From NCBI GenBank assembly GCA_964059195.1, contig CAXKWD010000001.1, positions 220,108,484 through 220,172,483 of the forward strand: a stretch of 64,000 nt of DNA, read 5' to 3'. Source of the stretch: Ectobius pallidus (Eukaryota > Arthropoda > Insecta > Blattodea > Ectobiidae). Positions 55,901 through 64,000 of the stretch are shown here, in pieces (the first letter of the stretch is position 1; the number at the start of each line of letters is the position of its first letter). Made by a program: the position numbers and the translations under genes. Under the pieces are notes generated by a model. It did no database searches, was not told where the DNA came from, and saw only the letters and a list, made by a program, of their open reading frames with translations.

Positions 55901-58900
55901 AAACTTTTAAATAATTTATTTCAGTGTTATGATATTATTAAAGGTGACCTTTAAATCTGCCGAACATTAATACTTTAGCTATTTATAATTATTATTGTAA
56001 TTTTATAAATTTCACATCCTGTTGTAAGATTTCCTTTGCCCTGTGTATTTGAATTTTTCATAAAAAAGAAAGCAAACAGTGCGTGAAGCCTTGAAATATT
56101 AAAATCATACATTGTTTACGATCATTTAAAATAATTATGAAAGAAAAAAAAATTACTATACCGGGAATCGAACCTGAGACCTCTAGCACCAAAGTCTAGC
56201 TTGCTACCACAAACCTATCAAGAAATAATGGAAACAAGCGTGAATCGTGCATATACAAGTATGGTTCCTTTGTCTTCCCGCTTTGCATTTTCATTTCATG
56301 CTGTATGTCAACGAGTCGTGTTATCATCAAGTATTTTATACTAATCCGTTCGGAATAACGGTATCTACACAGGCATATACCCATGCTTTTTTGATGGAGT
56401 TGCAATGCTAGGAAAAGAAGAATATATGAGAAAGGAAAATGGCTGCACTTGCAATCTTTTAGCTTACAGACAACAAGTTCTCCACAATACTGCCGTGAGC
56501 ACAGGCAGTTCGCGTTCGTTGCGCTGATTGGCGGGTTCGACAAATTATTTGCAGGAATTAGAACATGTCCTATATGCCGAAACGAATAACCAAACGTTTG
56601 CCCAAAGACGAATTTGACCATTAGCAATACCAATTTGTTAAAAAGTGATAGTTGTGCAATAAATTTAACGAAAAATTTGACCGTGAGCAACAGGCATAAC
56701 GATCAACGTAACATAAGTTTACAGTGTTTACACCAATTAATATGGCCAGAGCAAACTATCCTTTTTTTATTAGTTAAATCAGAAAGCTGAATGGGAATGG
56801 TCAGCGGTCAGTACGAAACAGTCCTGGGCGGCCCTGCTCTCCTTAAGTACAGAAAGAAACTTATCTGTAAACAAAAGTATCCATACTGTACCTTCTTCTG
56901 TTCCAGTGCTCATTAGGGAGACCAAACTGAGGCACAACATGAATTCTGCTGCTTCTTGAATCAGTAGTAAACACATCTTCATACTGCAAGTACTCTAGAA
57001 TCTCAAGTCTTTCCAAATCCACAAAAATTGTCTCCTGAAAAGAAATTTTAAAAGGCAAGCTGAATAGAAAACTCAAGTAAAGAGAATACCAGGAACAAAA
57101 AACATGCTAGCGCAAATAAAAAAAAGTGTATGTGGAACGCCACACGACAGAAGTGAAACTTGTTTTAATTTTTGGATTTTTCCAATTTTCGATTATTGGA
57201 TTTTTAAATGTTGGATTGTTGGAATTTCTAATATTGGGGATTTGGATTTTTTAAATTTTGGATATTAAATTTTGGATTTTTAATTTTGGAATTTTCGATT
57301 TTTTATTTTGGATTTTTTAATTTTAATTTTTTTTTTTAATTTTGGATATTTGGATTTTTTAATTTTTTAAATTTTGGATTTTTGGACCTTTTAATTTTGG
57401 ATCTTTCAATTTTTTAATTGAGGAATTTTGGATTTTTAAAATTTTGGATCTTTTAATTTTTTATTTTTTAAATTTTGGATTTTTTAAATTTTGGATAAGC
57501 TTAATCATTGAGTTGATTGTTTTCTGTGCAGTCCGTTCTGTTACACCTCACTAATTTAATGACGATTTTGAGCCTAACACTAATTCGTGACAATTTTCAG
57601 CACTACACAAGCTCTCGATTTACCCCTACCGTGGCTAAAGAAATTTCACTTCAAAAATGGAATTGCCTTGTCAATAAAGCAAAGTAAAACAGAACATGTG
57701 CACTGGCTGTCACTTTTACCAGTGACTGAATGTGTTTTGTGCTAAGAAGCTCACGGGAAAAGTTTTTAAGCAAACATCATGCTATTACGTCTTATGAGTA
57801 GATCTATCCATTGTAGATAAAGTGGATTACAATATATTTTTATTATAATTGATCAGATTCAATGTTTTCAATTTCATTCAAGCTTCCGGGAAATTGGTAC
57901 ATTGCGACTCACCCGAGTCCCCCACTCTTACTCTCAATCCCTCCCCTAGCGGTGACATTTGAACTACTAGAAGCGACGGTAGCGCCATCTCTTAATGAAA
58001 TGATGAAACAGAAAAAATAATTTGTTTCTTCTTTATTCTCTTCTTTTCCCGTCTCCTTCCTCCCTTCCTCTCACCCTACCTACCTATTTGAGACCTATTC
58101 CTAATAGTAAATTTTAGATTCGAACCCGGGACCCCTAGCATTATAGCTAGGAGTCTTGACAACTACGCTACGAGTGAATGTTGAGCACTGAACGAAGCTT
58201 TCGTATATTAGAGTTATGTTAGGGGGATTTCATGAGTTTTAATGCAAGAATTGGTTTTTATAAGTAGTGTTGGTACAAGGGAATTTTCCTACATCAATTA
58301 AGCCACATTTTATATTATAATACGTTTTTTATAATTATGAAATATTATGTGTGGTACAAGGGTATTTTTTTGTATTGTGCAATAGCCTATTTTGTTGGAA
58401 GGGTCGTTTTTATAATTGTGGAATATTATGTGGAGGTGCAAGGGGCTTTCTTTATTGTGAAATATTAGGTGACATATCAATTGCAATTATGCATTACCGG
58501 CGTTGAGCAACGGCTACAGGCATGAAGGTATGTGTTGCGGGGAAGCGGAGCAGGCAGCACGCGGGAAGCGGTCAGGCAAGTGGCGAGTGGAAGGGGAGCA
58601 GGGTGAGTCGCAAAGTACTAACTTGCCAAGCTTCCTAGTAAGCCTACATGAGATGACGTTTTACAGTATAAAGAATTAGACTCAATTTTCTCTCATACAA
58701 TATCAACGCAAAGAAAAGGCGGTTTGAACCTAAAAACTGTTTTTGGGTGATATATAAGTATTCATGTACCACAGATTATTGTCTCTGTTGGACATTAGAT
58801 GAGAATATTATAGGAGAAAATCTCCTCCGACACTGGGACTTGAACCCAGTGAGGTAGACCAATAAGGGCATTCAATCATAGGAGGCAGGTTCCATCTGGC

Positions 58901-60708
58901 GCTGTGAATTGAACTCTGGCTCAGCTCAGTTGGTAGAGCATTGGCGCAAATAGCCATAGGTCCTGGGTTCAAGTTCCAGTGTCGGAGGAGTTTTTCTCCT
59001 ATAATATTCTCATGTTTTTGGGGGGTTTAAAAAACTAGTTTTTTCCCCAAAATTGCATACCAGCCTCATTCCAAATTTGTTCAGATAACTGACGTTCCAC
59101 TTTAGTTTTTATAACATCAGGAAAAGCCTTCAACTAATGCAGAAACTCAGATACAGAATTCATCGGGTTAAACATCTCACCAAAGGATCTTCTTCATTGC
59201 AACTTCAATTCAAAAGACTTATTTATATATCTTTAATCCGTCCTGTATGGTCCTTTGGGTGTGCTCTATGGGGATCTGCCTCCAAAACACAAATCAACAG
59301 AATTCAGACTCTACAGAACAGGGTTTTACGACTCGTCGCGGATGCACCTTGGTATGTCCGCAATGCTAACCTTCATGCTGATCTGCATTTATCCACAGTG
59401 GAAGCTACAGTCCAGTCCTGCTACAAAAGACTTTATAAAACATTCACTAATCATCCAAATGAACTAATTAATGAGATCCCTCATCATCTACCACCTGACC
59501 GCCATTTACGTCGACTTAAAGAGGAAACGTCACAGCGATTGTTTATGTTAATTCCAGCCTATACCTACTTTACTTGAGGACAATCATTGGATTGCGACCT
59601 CTCCTCATGTTCCATTAATGTTAACAAATCATCATACACGGTGATTACAAATGATTGAAGCGATTTCACCAATTTATTGCAACTTTAATTTTTGTCATAT
59701 TGTCACCAAACTTTACAGGCACACAGAAAAACTCAACAAGTTTCGTTTTGTCACATCCGCGTTTCAGATTTCTACCACGAGAGGGGAGGAGGTAGCAATT
59801 AGTCAAAATGGCTATAGAGCAGCATACTCGGGGCTCACCAAGGGTGTGTGTATTCTGTGCTGTAATGAGTTCTAAAATTTATGGTCCATTTTTCTTTTCC
59901 GAAAAGACTGTTACAGGAATCGTGTATCTCGACATGATTGAATCGTGGCTCATGCCACAGTTGGAGGCCAACTACAACAATGACAACTTCATTTTTCAAC
60001 AGGATAGTGCTCCGCCACAAATCCATCATGATGTTCGGGACTTCTTAAACTTGAGGTTGAGAAACAAATGGATCAGTCGTGGTGGTCATGATGATAAAAC
60101 ATTCCTGCCTTGGCCTCCATGGTCACCCGACCTAACTCCATGCTATTTTTCTGTGTGGGGTTATGTTAAAGATATAGTCTATGTGCCGCCATTACCAACC
60201 AGCCTATCCAAACTACGAGCTCACATCAACAATGCCTTTCAACAAATTGACAGGAACATGTTGCAACAAGTGTGGCAGGAACTTGATTATAGGCTTGACA
60301 TTTTCAGAATTATCAGGGGGAGCATATAGAGCACTTGTAACATAACAAAACAAAACTTGTTGAGTTTTTCTGTGTGCCTGTAAAGTTTGGTGACAATATG
60401 ACAAAAATTAAAGCTGCAATAAACTTGTGAAATCGCTTCAATCATTTGTAATCACCCTGTATTTATGAGCACAATTGAAATATGCATTTGTATAATAACA
60501 TTTTCTTATAATTAAAAAAAAAAAAAAATACCCCCCCCAAGACCCCTCGGCAAACCTTTCCACCCCAGTTAAAAAGCTGAAATTATGCCCATGCCAACAT
60601 ACAAAATGCATATGGCCACTTACATTGAGTTCCAGTGCAATTTTTCTTAACAGGCTTTCCTTCCCCAAGTTCCGGAAACCTATGAGTATCTGGTGATCTG
60701 GATACTTT
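45601..60708 (-). CDS. Apollo/SNM1B (DCLRE1B)-like DNA nuclease gene, 5' exons outside window, giant repeat-rich C-terminal tail
   Basis: Minus-strand gene built from three exons, 60708-60624, 57034-56892 and 52960-45601, all with GT-AG borders and compatible phases. The joined product passes through the second half of the SNM1 metallo-beta-lactamase/beta-CASP domain: LIGFRNLGKESLLRKIALEL, then RLEILEYLQYEDVFTTD, then the terminal block IHVVPYSDHSPYSELYTFVS and KPCKLLPIV. This order and wording are closest to Apollo among the SNM1 paralogues. Apollo is a 5'-3' exonuclease acting at telomere ends and crosslinks in vertebrates. The HxHxDH metal motif would be in exons beyond base 64000, so activity cannot be judged. 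After the nuclease domain the last exon stays open for about 2,350 codons (vertebrate Apollo is about 530 residues in all), ending at TAG 45603-45601. Confidence 0.88.
46094..46310 (-). repeat. Eight tandem 27-bp units coding a Cys-rich nonapeptide
   Basis: The string caattctttt recurs every 27 bp from about 46095 to 46284. On the minus strand it codes units of the form S-G-x-E-K-N-C/Y-C-T/K. Every unit has a Cys and most a CC pair, so the block has about 14 cysteines in 75 residues in an otherwise Cys-poor tail. Confidence 0.9.
46640..47960 (-). repeat. Tandem array alternating 249- and 261-bp coding units
   Basis: The landmark cttatgac lies at 46783, 47032, 47293, 47542 and 47803, spaced 249, 261, 249 and 261 bp. 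The short unit ends CLSNDSARYTEE and the long one CLSNDDRLDSPRYTTE or similar, so the true period is a 510-bp dimer. The core is SDTCHKKNSNIKSKPVNSSL, RKKTDLAPDHISRKNKILSD and EKDSEIEAVIDVPETCHE. Diverged single copies flank the array at about 48.16 kb and 45.99 kb. Confidence 0.88.
48270..50545 (-). repeat. Three near-identical in-frame copies of a 759-807 bp coding unit
   Basis: Landmark gtcggttg recurs at 48901, 49708 and 50467, giving periods of 807 bp (269 codons) and 759 bp (253 codons). Each copy runs through YVPSADEN, SVPFVHEW, VEEYNFTRVDKVQ, DILDCNNENNLDAVTSVDAE, SAEFSSRVG, VVEEQPAE, EEIFHTCQSQT, ASDETDSYSPKGNIKHKTTS and KEVKKIIRR. Most differences are single bases, including at silent sites, so the duplication is recent or homogenised. 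The KEVKKII..FTL sub-block is itself repeated inside the units, which explains the length difference. Confidence 0.9.
50560..51000 (-). repeat. 27-28-codon tandem units (GTDTPRLFNPYIRLVS type)
   Basis: The string tgtccc recurs at 50653, 50734, 50815 and 50899 (81, 81 and 84 bp). Units read NQSKNGTDTPRLFNPYIRLV with S-x-x-K-S-Q-Q linkers. The outermost units are diverged and grade into the 5' end of the large triplicated units (GTDSVQSTD, YVPSADEN). Confidence 0.82.
51640..51970 (-). repeat. Degenerate tandem units (MHKERVQDAEHISHSETV type)
   Basis: About five units of 60-90 bp. On the plus strand they are marked by repeated gcatcttgcactctctc, and on the minus strand they code MHKERVQDAEHISHSETVTL LSEMHNE variants. 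One unit is shortened. All stay in the main frame. Confidence 0.78.
53595..54103 (+). pseudogene. Degenerate transposon-type reading frame (DUF7869-like end)
   Basis: The plus strand reads FLVSSHSYLPCDRDFAQIEK then KAYVPKELHDIVRSAKHVNK. After a frameshift it reads KNLQISKVTMLRFSAEKPGG and YSEVETWKNVCILKKGVKVP. The pattern S.HSYLPCDRDF..IEk is common to a widespread arthropod mobile-element protein family, which I believe to be the DUF7869 type. It is interrupted by poly-A insertions at 53767 and 54018. Inserted opposite to the host gene. Confidence 0.6.
54110..55590. other. Intron sequence, no gene recognised
   Basis: AT-rich, with no family B, MITE or SINE termini seen and no coding region. 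Confidence 0.45.
55596..56697. mobile_element. 1.1-kb DNA-transposon derivative with ATGCCTGTTGCTCAC ends
   Basis: Inverted ends atgcctgttgctcac and the mirror gtgagcaacaggcat. The similarity continues through aaatttattgtacaacta and its mirror ttgtgcaataaattt. A tRNA-like SINE head lies inside at 56156-56215 (ccgggaatcgaacctgagac). The minus-strand frame 56690-56196 has no recognisable domain. Confidence 0.68.
56892..57034 (-). CDS. Apollo-like gene exon (internal)
   Basis: Acceptor TTTTCAG, donor GTACAG; 143 bp, phase 0 in and phase 2 out. It reads ETIFVDLERLEILEYLQYED then VFTTDSRSSRIHVVPQFGLP. This matches Apollo's '.v..s..RlE.l.llgl.dvFT.....g.Ihav' segment and joins exactly to the AGG codon that opens the last exon. 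Confidence 0.88.
57124..57660 (+). repeat. ATTTTTGGATTTTT-type minisatellite element, copy 2
   Basis: Same flanks and T-rich core as 37187-37740, but not inside a Tigger-like element. It can therefore be recognised as a unit of its own. Confidence 0.8.
58118..58175 (-). mobile_element. tRNA-like SINE head fragment
   Basis: The minus strand carries a B-box-like GGTCCCGGGTTCGAATC and an A-box region GTAGCGTAGTTGTCAAGACT. No matching acceptor stem is seen, so it is treated as SINE debris. Confidence 0.5.
58799..59011. mobile_element. Second copy of the tRNA-bearing inverted-repeat element (internally deleted)
   Basis: Ends atgagaatattataggagaa and the mirror ttctcctataatattctcat. The plus-strand tRNA-like block 58915-58986 is complete. 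The left tRNA copy is reduced to its T arm (cactgggacttgaaccca) and joins directly to gaggtagacca. Its left flank (cacagattattgtctctgtt) equals, inverted, the right flank of the copy at 21785-22107. Confidence 0.7.
59119..59577 (+). pseudogene. Jockey-type LINE reverse-transcriptase C-terminal fragment
   Basis: The plus strand reads LQFKRLIYISLIRPVWSFGC ALWGSASKTQINRIQTLQNR, then VLRLVADAPWYVRNANLHAD L. This is the typical post-catalytic region of Jockey-clade reverse transcriptases (lyk.liRPvw.YG..lWG.a....i..iQ..Qn..LR.i..apwyv.n). The frame is open for 146 codons, but the catalytic domain is missing. Confidence 0.82.
59637..60459 (+). mobile_element. Deleted Tc1/mariner element with about 115-bp TIRs
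   Basis: TA at 59635-59636 and 60460-60461. The ends CACGGTGATTACAAATGATT and the mirror aatcatttgtaatcaccctg continue as inverted repeats for about 115 bp. The frame 59860-60329 reads MSSKIYGPFFFSEKTVTGIV, FIFQQDSAPPQIHHDVRDFL, then LPWPPWSPDLTPCYFSVWGY. These are the second and third catalytic Asp regions of the DDE transposase. The N-terminal DNA-binding half and first Asp are deleted. Confidence 0.85.
60624..60708 (-). CDS. Apollo-like gene exon (internal)
   Basis: Acceptor AATTACAG, donor GTAAGT; 85 bp entered with one base of a split codon and left in phase 0. It reads KYPDHQILIGFRNLGKESLL then RKIALELN, corresponding to the beta-CASP segment 'h....ikIGly.LGKEsLL..lAlef' of Apollo. Confidence 0.87.
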
Positions 60709-60799
60709 CTGTAATTACAAAATACACTTCATTAGTTTTATACATTTTCAGTTTCCATTTTTGTCCGCCTGCCTATGGACATTGGGTCCCAGCACTTAT

Positions 60800-61469
60800 A
60801 ATTAGACTTGGGATTTTAGGCTCTAAAAATATTAGTTTTAGGCACCTAAAATAGGCTTTTAAAAGATAAAATAGGCTTTTAAAAGATAAAATAGGCACTT
60901 AAAATATGCTTTAGAAATGTGATAATAGGCAGAAAATATACTTTAAAATACTACAATATGCTCTTAAACTGTAACGAAAGAAAGATGGTATACCTATTCT
61001 TAACAGAAATATTTGCAAAGACAGAATTAAAAATACATTTATCAATAACAGTTTTGGATCATATGAAAAATTGACGCAATATGTCCCTTCTTACTATATA
61101 CCTGCTACTTGTTGTTTTGAACAAATCCTCTCCCGTCAGTCAGCATTCCTTTGGCGAAAATTGTTTGGGAAAATCAAGTTTCTGTGAAAAACCCACCCTC
61201 TGCTGTTCTGCCCTTCATTCAGGGATGTCCATTAAATGATTGTAAAAGTTACAAATTTGAATTTTATTTTAAATGTACAAAATAGGCATTTTAGGTACTA
61301 AAATAGTAAAAATAGGCTCCCAAGGTCCAAATAGGCATTTTAGGGCACTATAGAACTCTGTAAATATAAGTAGTGATATATCATGAAATGTCAACATATT
61401 TAAAAATTTTCATGTTATTTCATAAGGAACAAAAGGCATTTGCCATAAAATCCCAGGTCTACTTATAAT
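60800..61469. mobile_element. DNA-transposon family B, copy 2
   Basis: Ends ataattagacttgggatttt and the mirror aaaatcccaggtctacttat; interior taaaataggc repeats as in 40576-41291. It lies in the Apollo-like intron upstream of exon 60624-60708. Non-coding. Confidence 0.65.
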
Positions 61470-62610
61470 CTATAAATGCAATATGAAACGCATGGCTCTT
61501 TTTTTTTCTTACAGATTATTAGCTGGTTATCCGTCCATCGTATGGGCGTATGGGTGAAAAAGTATTTTGCACGGTTTTTAAGAGTTGTCTGGGAAGCATC
61601 ACGAGGAAGTACCGTATAATTCCGCAGATAAGACAACCTTCAGATAAGACGAAGTATACATTTTCGTCAAATTTTAATAGTTTTAGCACATATCTGTCCT
61701 ATAAATGAATTTATGTTTATGAAACAACTTCAAAAAGTTTTGTTTTTGTTTCAGTTTTCTGGTTGATCGCAAAAATGTTGCCAACCATCGCACTATTACA
61801 ATCCATAAGGTGGGTAGTAGAAGTTAGGGCAAAATAACTACAGTTAGTTAAAAAGACCCTTACCGGAACAAAGCTTCCTCAATCTTCATTTTTTTCAAAA
61901 TGGCATCACTGAGCACAGTTGCACCACAGCGGAACAGAACGATACTTCTATTGTGCGTGAGTCATGTGATACACTTACCAGTATATAAGGGGAAATGAAA
62001 AAAATACAAAAAATTGGTTTTATTTCGGGGATTATGGCGATTGTGGTTTTATTTACGAAATTCGCATGGTGCCTAACATCCTAATATATCAAGATAATAG
62101 GCCATGCATTCCACGAGTGACGGACAGGACACTCAGAGTTAGAAAATTCAAAATTAATAGCCTATTTTTTATTTAAATCCTTTATTTATTCCTAGAGACC
62201 AAAGTTTTGTTATTTGGTAAATAAGAATAACATGCAATTTTAATAATCCACCTCCATTTCTGTTTCCAATTCAGAAAAAGAATGACGTGATGGATGGGAC
62301 AATATTGAGCCTCAAGTGTTGGAGAGTATAGAACACAACATTATTTCTGTGAGTTATGTGTACATATAAAACTAAATGTAACTTACACATGAAATTAAAA
62401 CCCTAAGAATCACACACAGAACTTTTAATGTAGGATCATTAACAAATTTAAGATTCTTAAAAGATAAATGATATGTGATGGAGGGGACATGTCCAACAAC
62501 TGCATTTTATAACATTATTTTTAACACCTTTTGAGACAAAAAATCCTAAACAGAACTACAGCAGAACAAAAATGACACTTCAGTGAAAGACTAGTGTATA
62601 AAAAAAAGTC
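61470..62610. other. Intron of the Apollo-like gene, no exon recognised
   Basis: I searched the minus strand for the HxHxDH and LYTGDFR blocks of SNM1 proteins and found none. The upstream exons are assumed to lie past 64000. Confidence 0.45.
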
Positions 62611-62623
62611 AACAGACTAAATT

Positions 62624-62895
62624 GCCTCTCGCGGGATGGGAATGAAAGGACACAACACAACACCCAGTCCTGAACCCAGGAAGGAAATTTTTCACTGCTG
62701 AAAAATCCCCGACCCGGCCGGGAATCGAACCCGGGCCGCCAGGGTGGAAGGCAGTCACGCTACCAACTCACCCATGGCGGCGGACCTCCGCGGTATCACC
62801 CTTGCCTGAATTACCTCGGACGAGTCGTGGTCATCACCCCACGGCTTCGTCCCGGGTCTGGACCTGCCTTCGGGCAGAACACTCATCATCATCAT
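62624..62895. mobile_element. tRNA-related SINE with 11-bp TSD
   Basis: Flanked by cagactaaatt at 62613-62623 and 62896-62906. On the minus strand it contains ATGGGTGAGTTGGTAGCGTG and CCCGGGTTCGATTCCCGG (A- and B-box-like), then a GGACTGGGTGTTGTGTTGTG body block. A (atc)n run sits at the right boundary, so the insertion strand is unclear. Confidence 0.72.
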
Positions 62896-63192
62896 CAGAC
62901 TAAATTATACAACAGAAACACAGTCTACTTTAAAGGTCATCCAGTGTCAACCTGACAATCTACTATGTACCACAACCACTCAATGACTGCTATTTTCCTA
63001 AGTTGATGGTGATAAACTAAAGAAAAAAGAGTTGTAGAATGTTTCTTCCCCTTTACGTGCAATATCAATATCTTGGATTTCACTACAGCTGCTCACAGCA
63101 ATGATTTCAAGAATTTTAAATTTCACTCATAGGCTGGCTCACTCATGGAATGCATGAGGCCCATAATCTTGCTATTAGAATACATCAGTCTA

Positions 63193-63776
63193 CCGTATTT
63201 TACGGACCATAAGACGCACTTTTTTCCTTGAAAACAGAGGCTTGAATGCTGGGTGCATCTAATGGTCCGAAGTACACTAAAAAATTACAATTGTGGTAAA
63301 CATTGTTGGAATACCAAAGTTTTAAACGATATGATAGTTACTAATTTTGGCACAGTCAGTAATCAGTGCACTTGTCACAATCATAAAATGAGGGTAGCTG
63401 AAAGCCAGGTATACAATGTGAAAAGAAGGGAATGTTCTTTTATACGAAAGGAGTTGTCTCCGCTGGGTGGTTTAAATGAAGACAGTGACCTCTAAACAGT
63501 TTTGTCCAGTTACACTTACCGTACGCTGAATCAGTTCAGTTGTTACGCGATGCCACCTGTACAGAAGAGAATTCCATACAACGCAGGTTTTTAGTTAGAA
63601 GCAATTTATACTGATTTGATTGTACAAGGTTGTAATTTGTTTATGCAATGAAGTATATTATTCAGTTTAAATTTTTTTCATTTAGAATCACATTCAATTT
63701 CTTTTCCTTTACATTTCCATCCTAAAATCACATTGCACCTTATGGTCCGGAGCGTTTTATAGTCTGTAAAATACGG
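63193..63776. mobile_element. MITE with CCGTATTTTAC ends
   Basis: Ends CCGTATTTTACGGACCATAA and the mirror ttatagtctgtaaaatacgg, 584 bp apart; secondary inverted pieces ggtccgaag and ttatggtccgg. The frames inside (63253-63495 and its antisense) show no transposase features. Confidence 0.68.
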
Positions 63777-64000
63777 CAATTTTTTGGTATCTGTCCTGTA
63801 AGATGACCCCGGATTTTCTGGGCCTTTTTTATATGATTCACCTATCATCTTATCTGGGGAAATGTACGGTAGGCTAATATATTTCATTTTCAGTACGCCT
63901 GACAAGCTTCGGGAGATTAGAGAATTGAAGTATGTAAGTCCATAATTAACTGGATATTCGAGTTTGTAGTAAGAATAACTACCAGAGGCTCAATATACTT

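Larger units (their letters stand above)
52961..56891 (-). other. Intron of the Apollo-like gene
   Basis: 3.9-kb GT-AG intron containing a transposon-type pseudogene (53595-54103) and a DNA-transposon derivative (55596-56697). A G run lies at 55131-55140. No further exon is needed by phase. Confidence 0.75.
57035..60623 (-). other. Intron of the Apollo-like gene, filled with repeats
   Basis: 3.6-kb GT-AG intron. It contains the T-rich minisatellite element (57124-57660), a tRNA-like fragment (58118-58175), the tRNA-bearing element (58799-59011), a LINE fragment (59119-59577) and a mariner derivative (59637-60459). Confidence 0.75.

Noticed and set aside
56196..56690. 164-codon minus-strand frame as a gene
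   Set aside because: It lies entirely inside an inverted-repeat DNA-transposon derivative, includes the SINE fragment, and shows no recognisable domain or exon borders.
61950..62040. Possible upstream Apollo exon with a 'LYTG' reading before a GTAAGT-like donor (minus strand)
   Set aside because: Only four residues agree with LYTGDFR and the upstream codons are low-complexity T runs; there is no HxHxDH or phospholigand motif. Treated as chance.

Overview
The window is animal, almost certainly insect, nuclear DNA. It is AT-rich, its two protein genes are cut by introns of up to 5 kb, and most of the rest is transposon debris: Tc1/mariner, hAT-like and Tigger-like elements, Jockey-type LINEs, Penelope-like elements, tRNA-derived SINEs and many foldback MITEs. 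The mixture suits a large-genome insect such as a cockroach or termite, but that placement is inference. There are no operons, CRISPR arrays or bacterial features.

Left third (1-25007): one minus-strand gene occupies 1373-25007. It encodes a secreted or membrane-exported M1-family (aminopeptidase N-like) protein. I could join 14 exons (about 863 codons) with every splice phase agreeing; the last C-terminal exons lie before base 1. The fold is recognisable, but every catalytic element I can place has been lost: the GAMEN motif, the second histidine of HExxH, the downstream glutamate ligand and the catalytic tyrosine. It should be a non-peptidase homologue.

Middle (25008-45600): about 20.6 kb of intergenic sequence with no gene I can support. 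It holds foldback elements, LINE ends, a SINE, two DNA-transposon derivatives with clear target-site duplications, and several repeat families also seen in the introns.

Right third (45601-64000): the 3' part of a minus-strand Apollo/SNM1B (DCLRE1B)-like nuclease gene. Three exons (60624-60708, 56892-57034, 45601-52960) encode the later part of the metallo-beta-lactamase/beta-CASP domain. The last exon then continues in frame for about 2,350 further codons as an acidic, Ser/Asn/Glu-rich, repeat-built tail. The exons with the N-terminal HxHxDH metal site should lie beyond base 64000. The tail contains at least five kinds of in-frame tandem repeat, including a near-identical triplication (periods 807 and 759 bp) and an array alternating 83- and 87-codon units.

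A second theme is Penelope-like element (PLE) ends carrying hammerhead-ribozyme-like motifs (CTGANGA, helix II, GAAA, a 4-6 nt palindrome, then the cleavage site) at about 3200, 7545, 8295, 10350, 11865 and 28060. Weaker versions lie near 17335, 25105 and 25270. PLEs are known to carry such ribozymes; the palindromic arrangements here are worth a second look.
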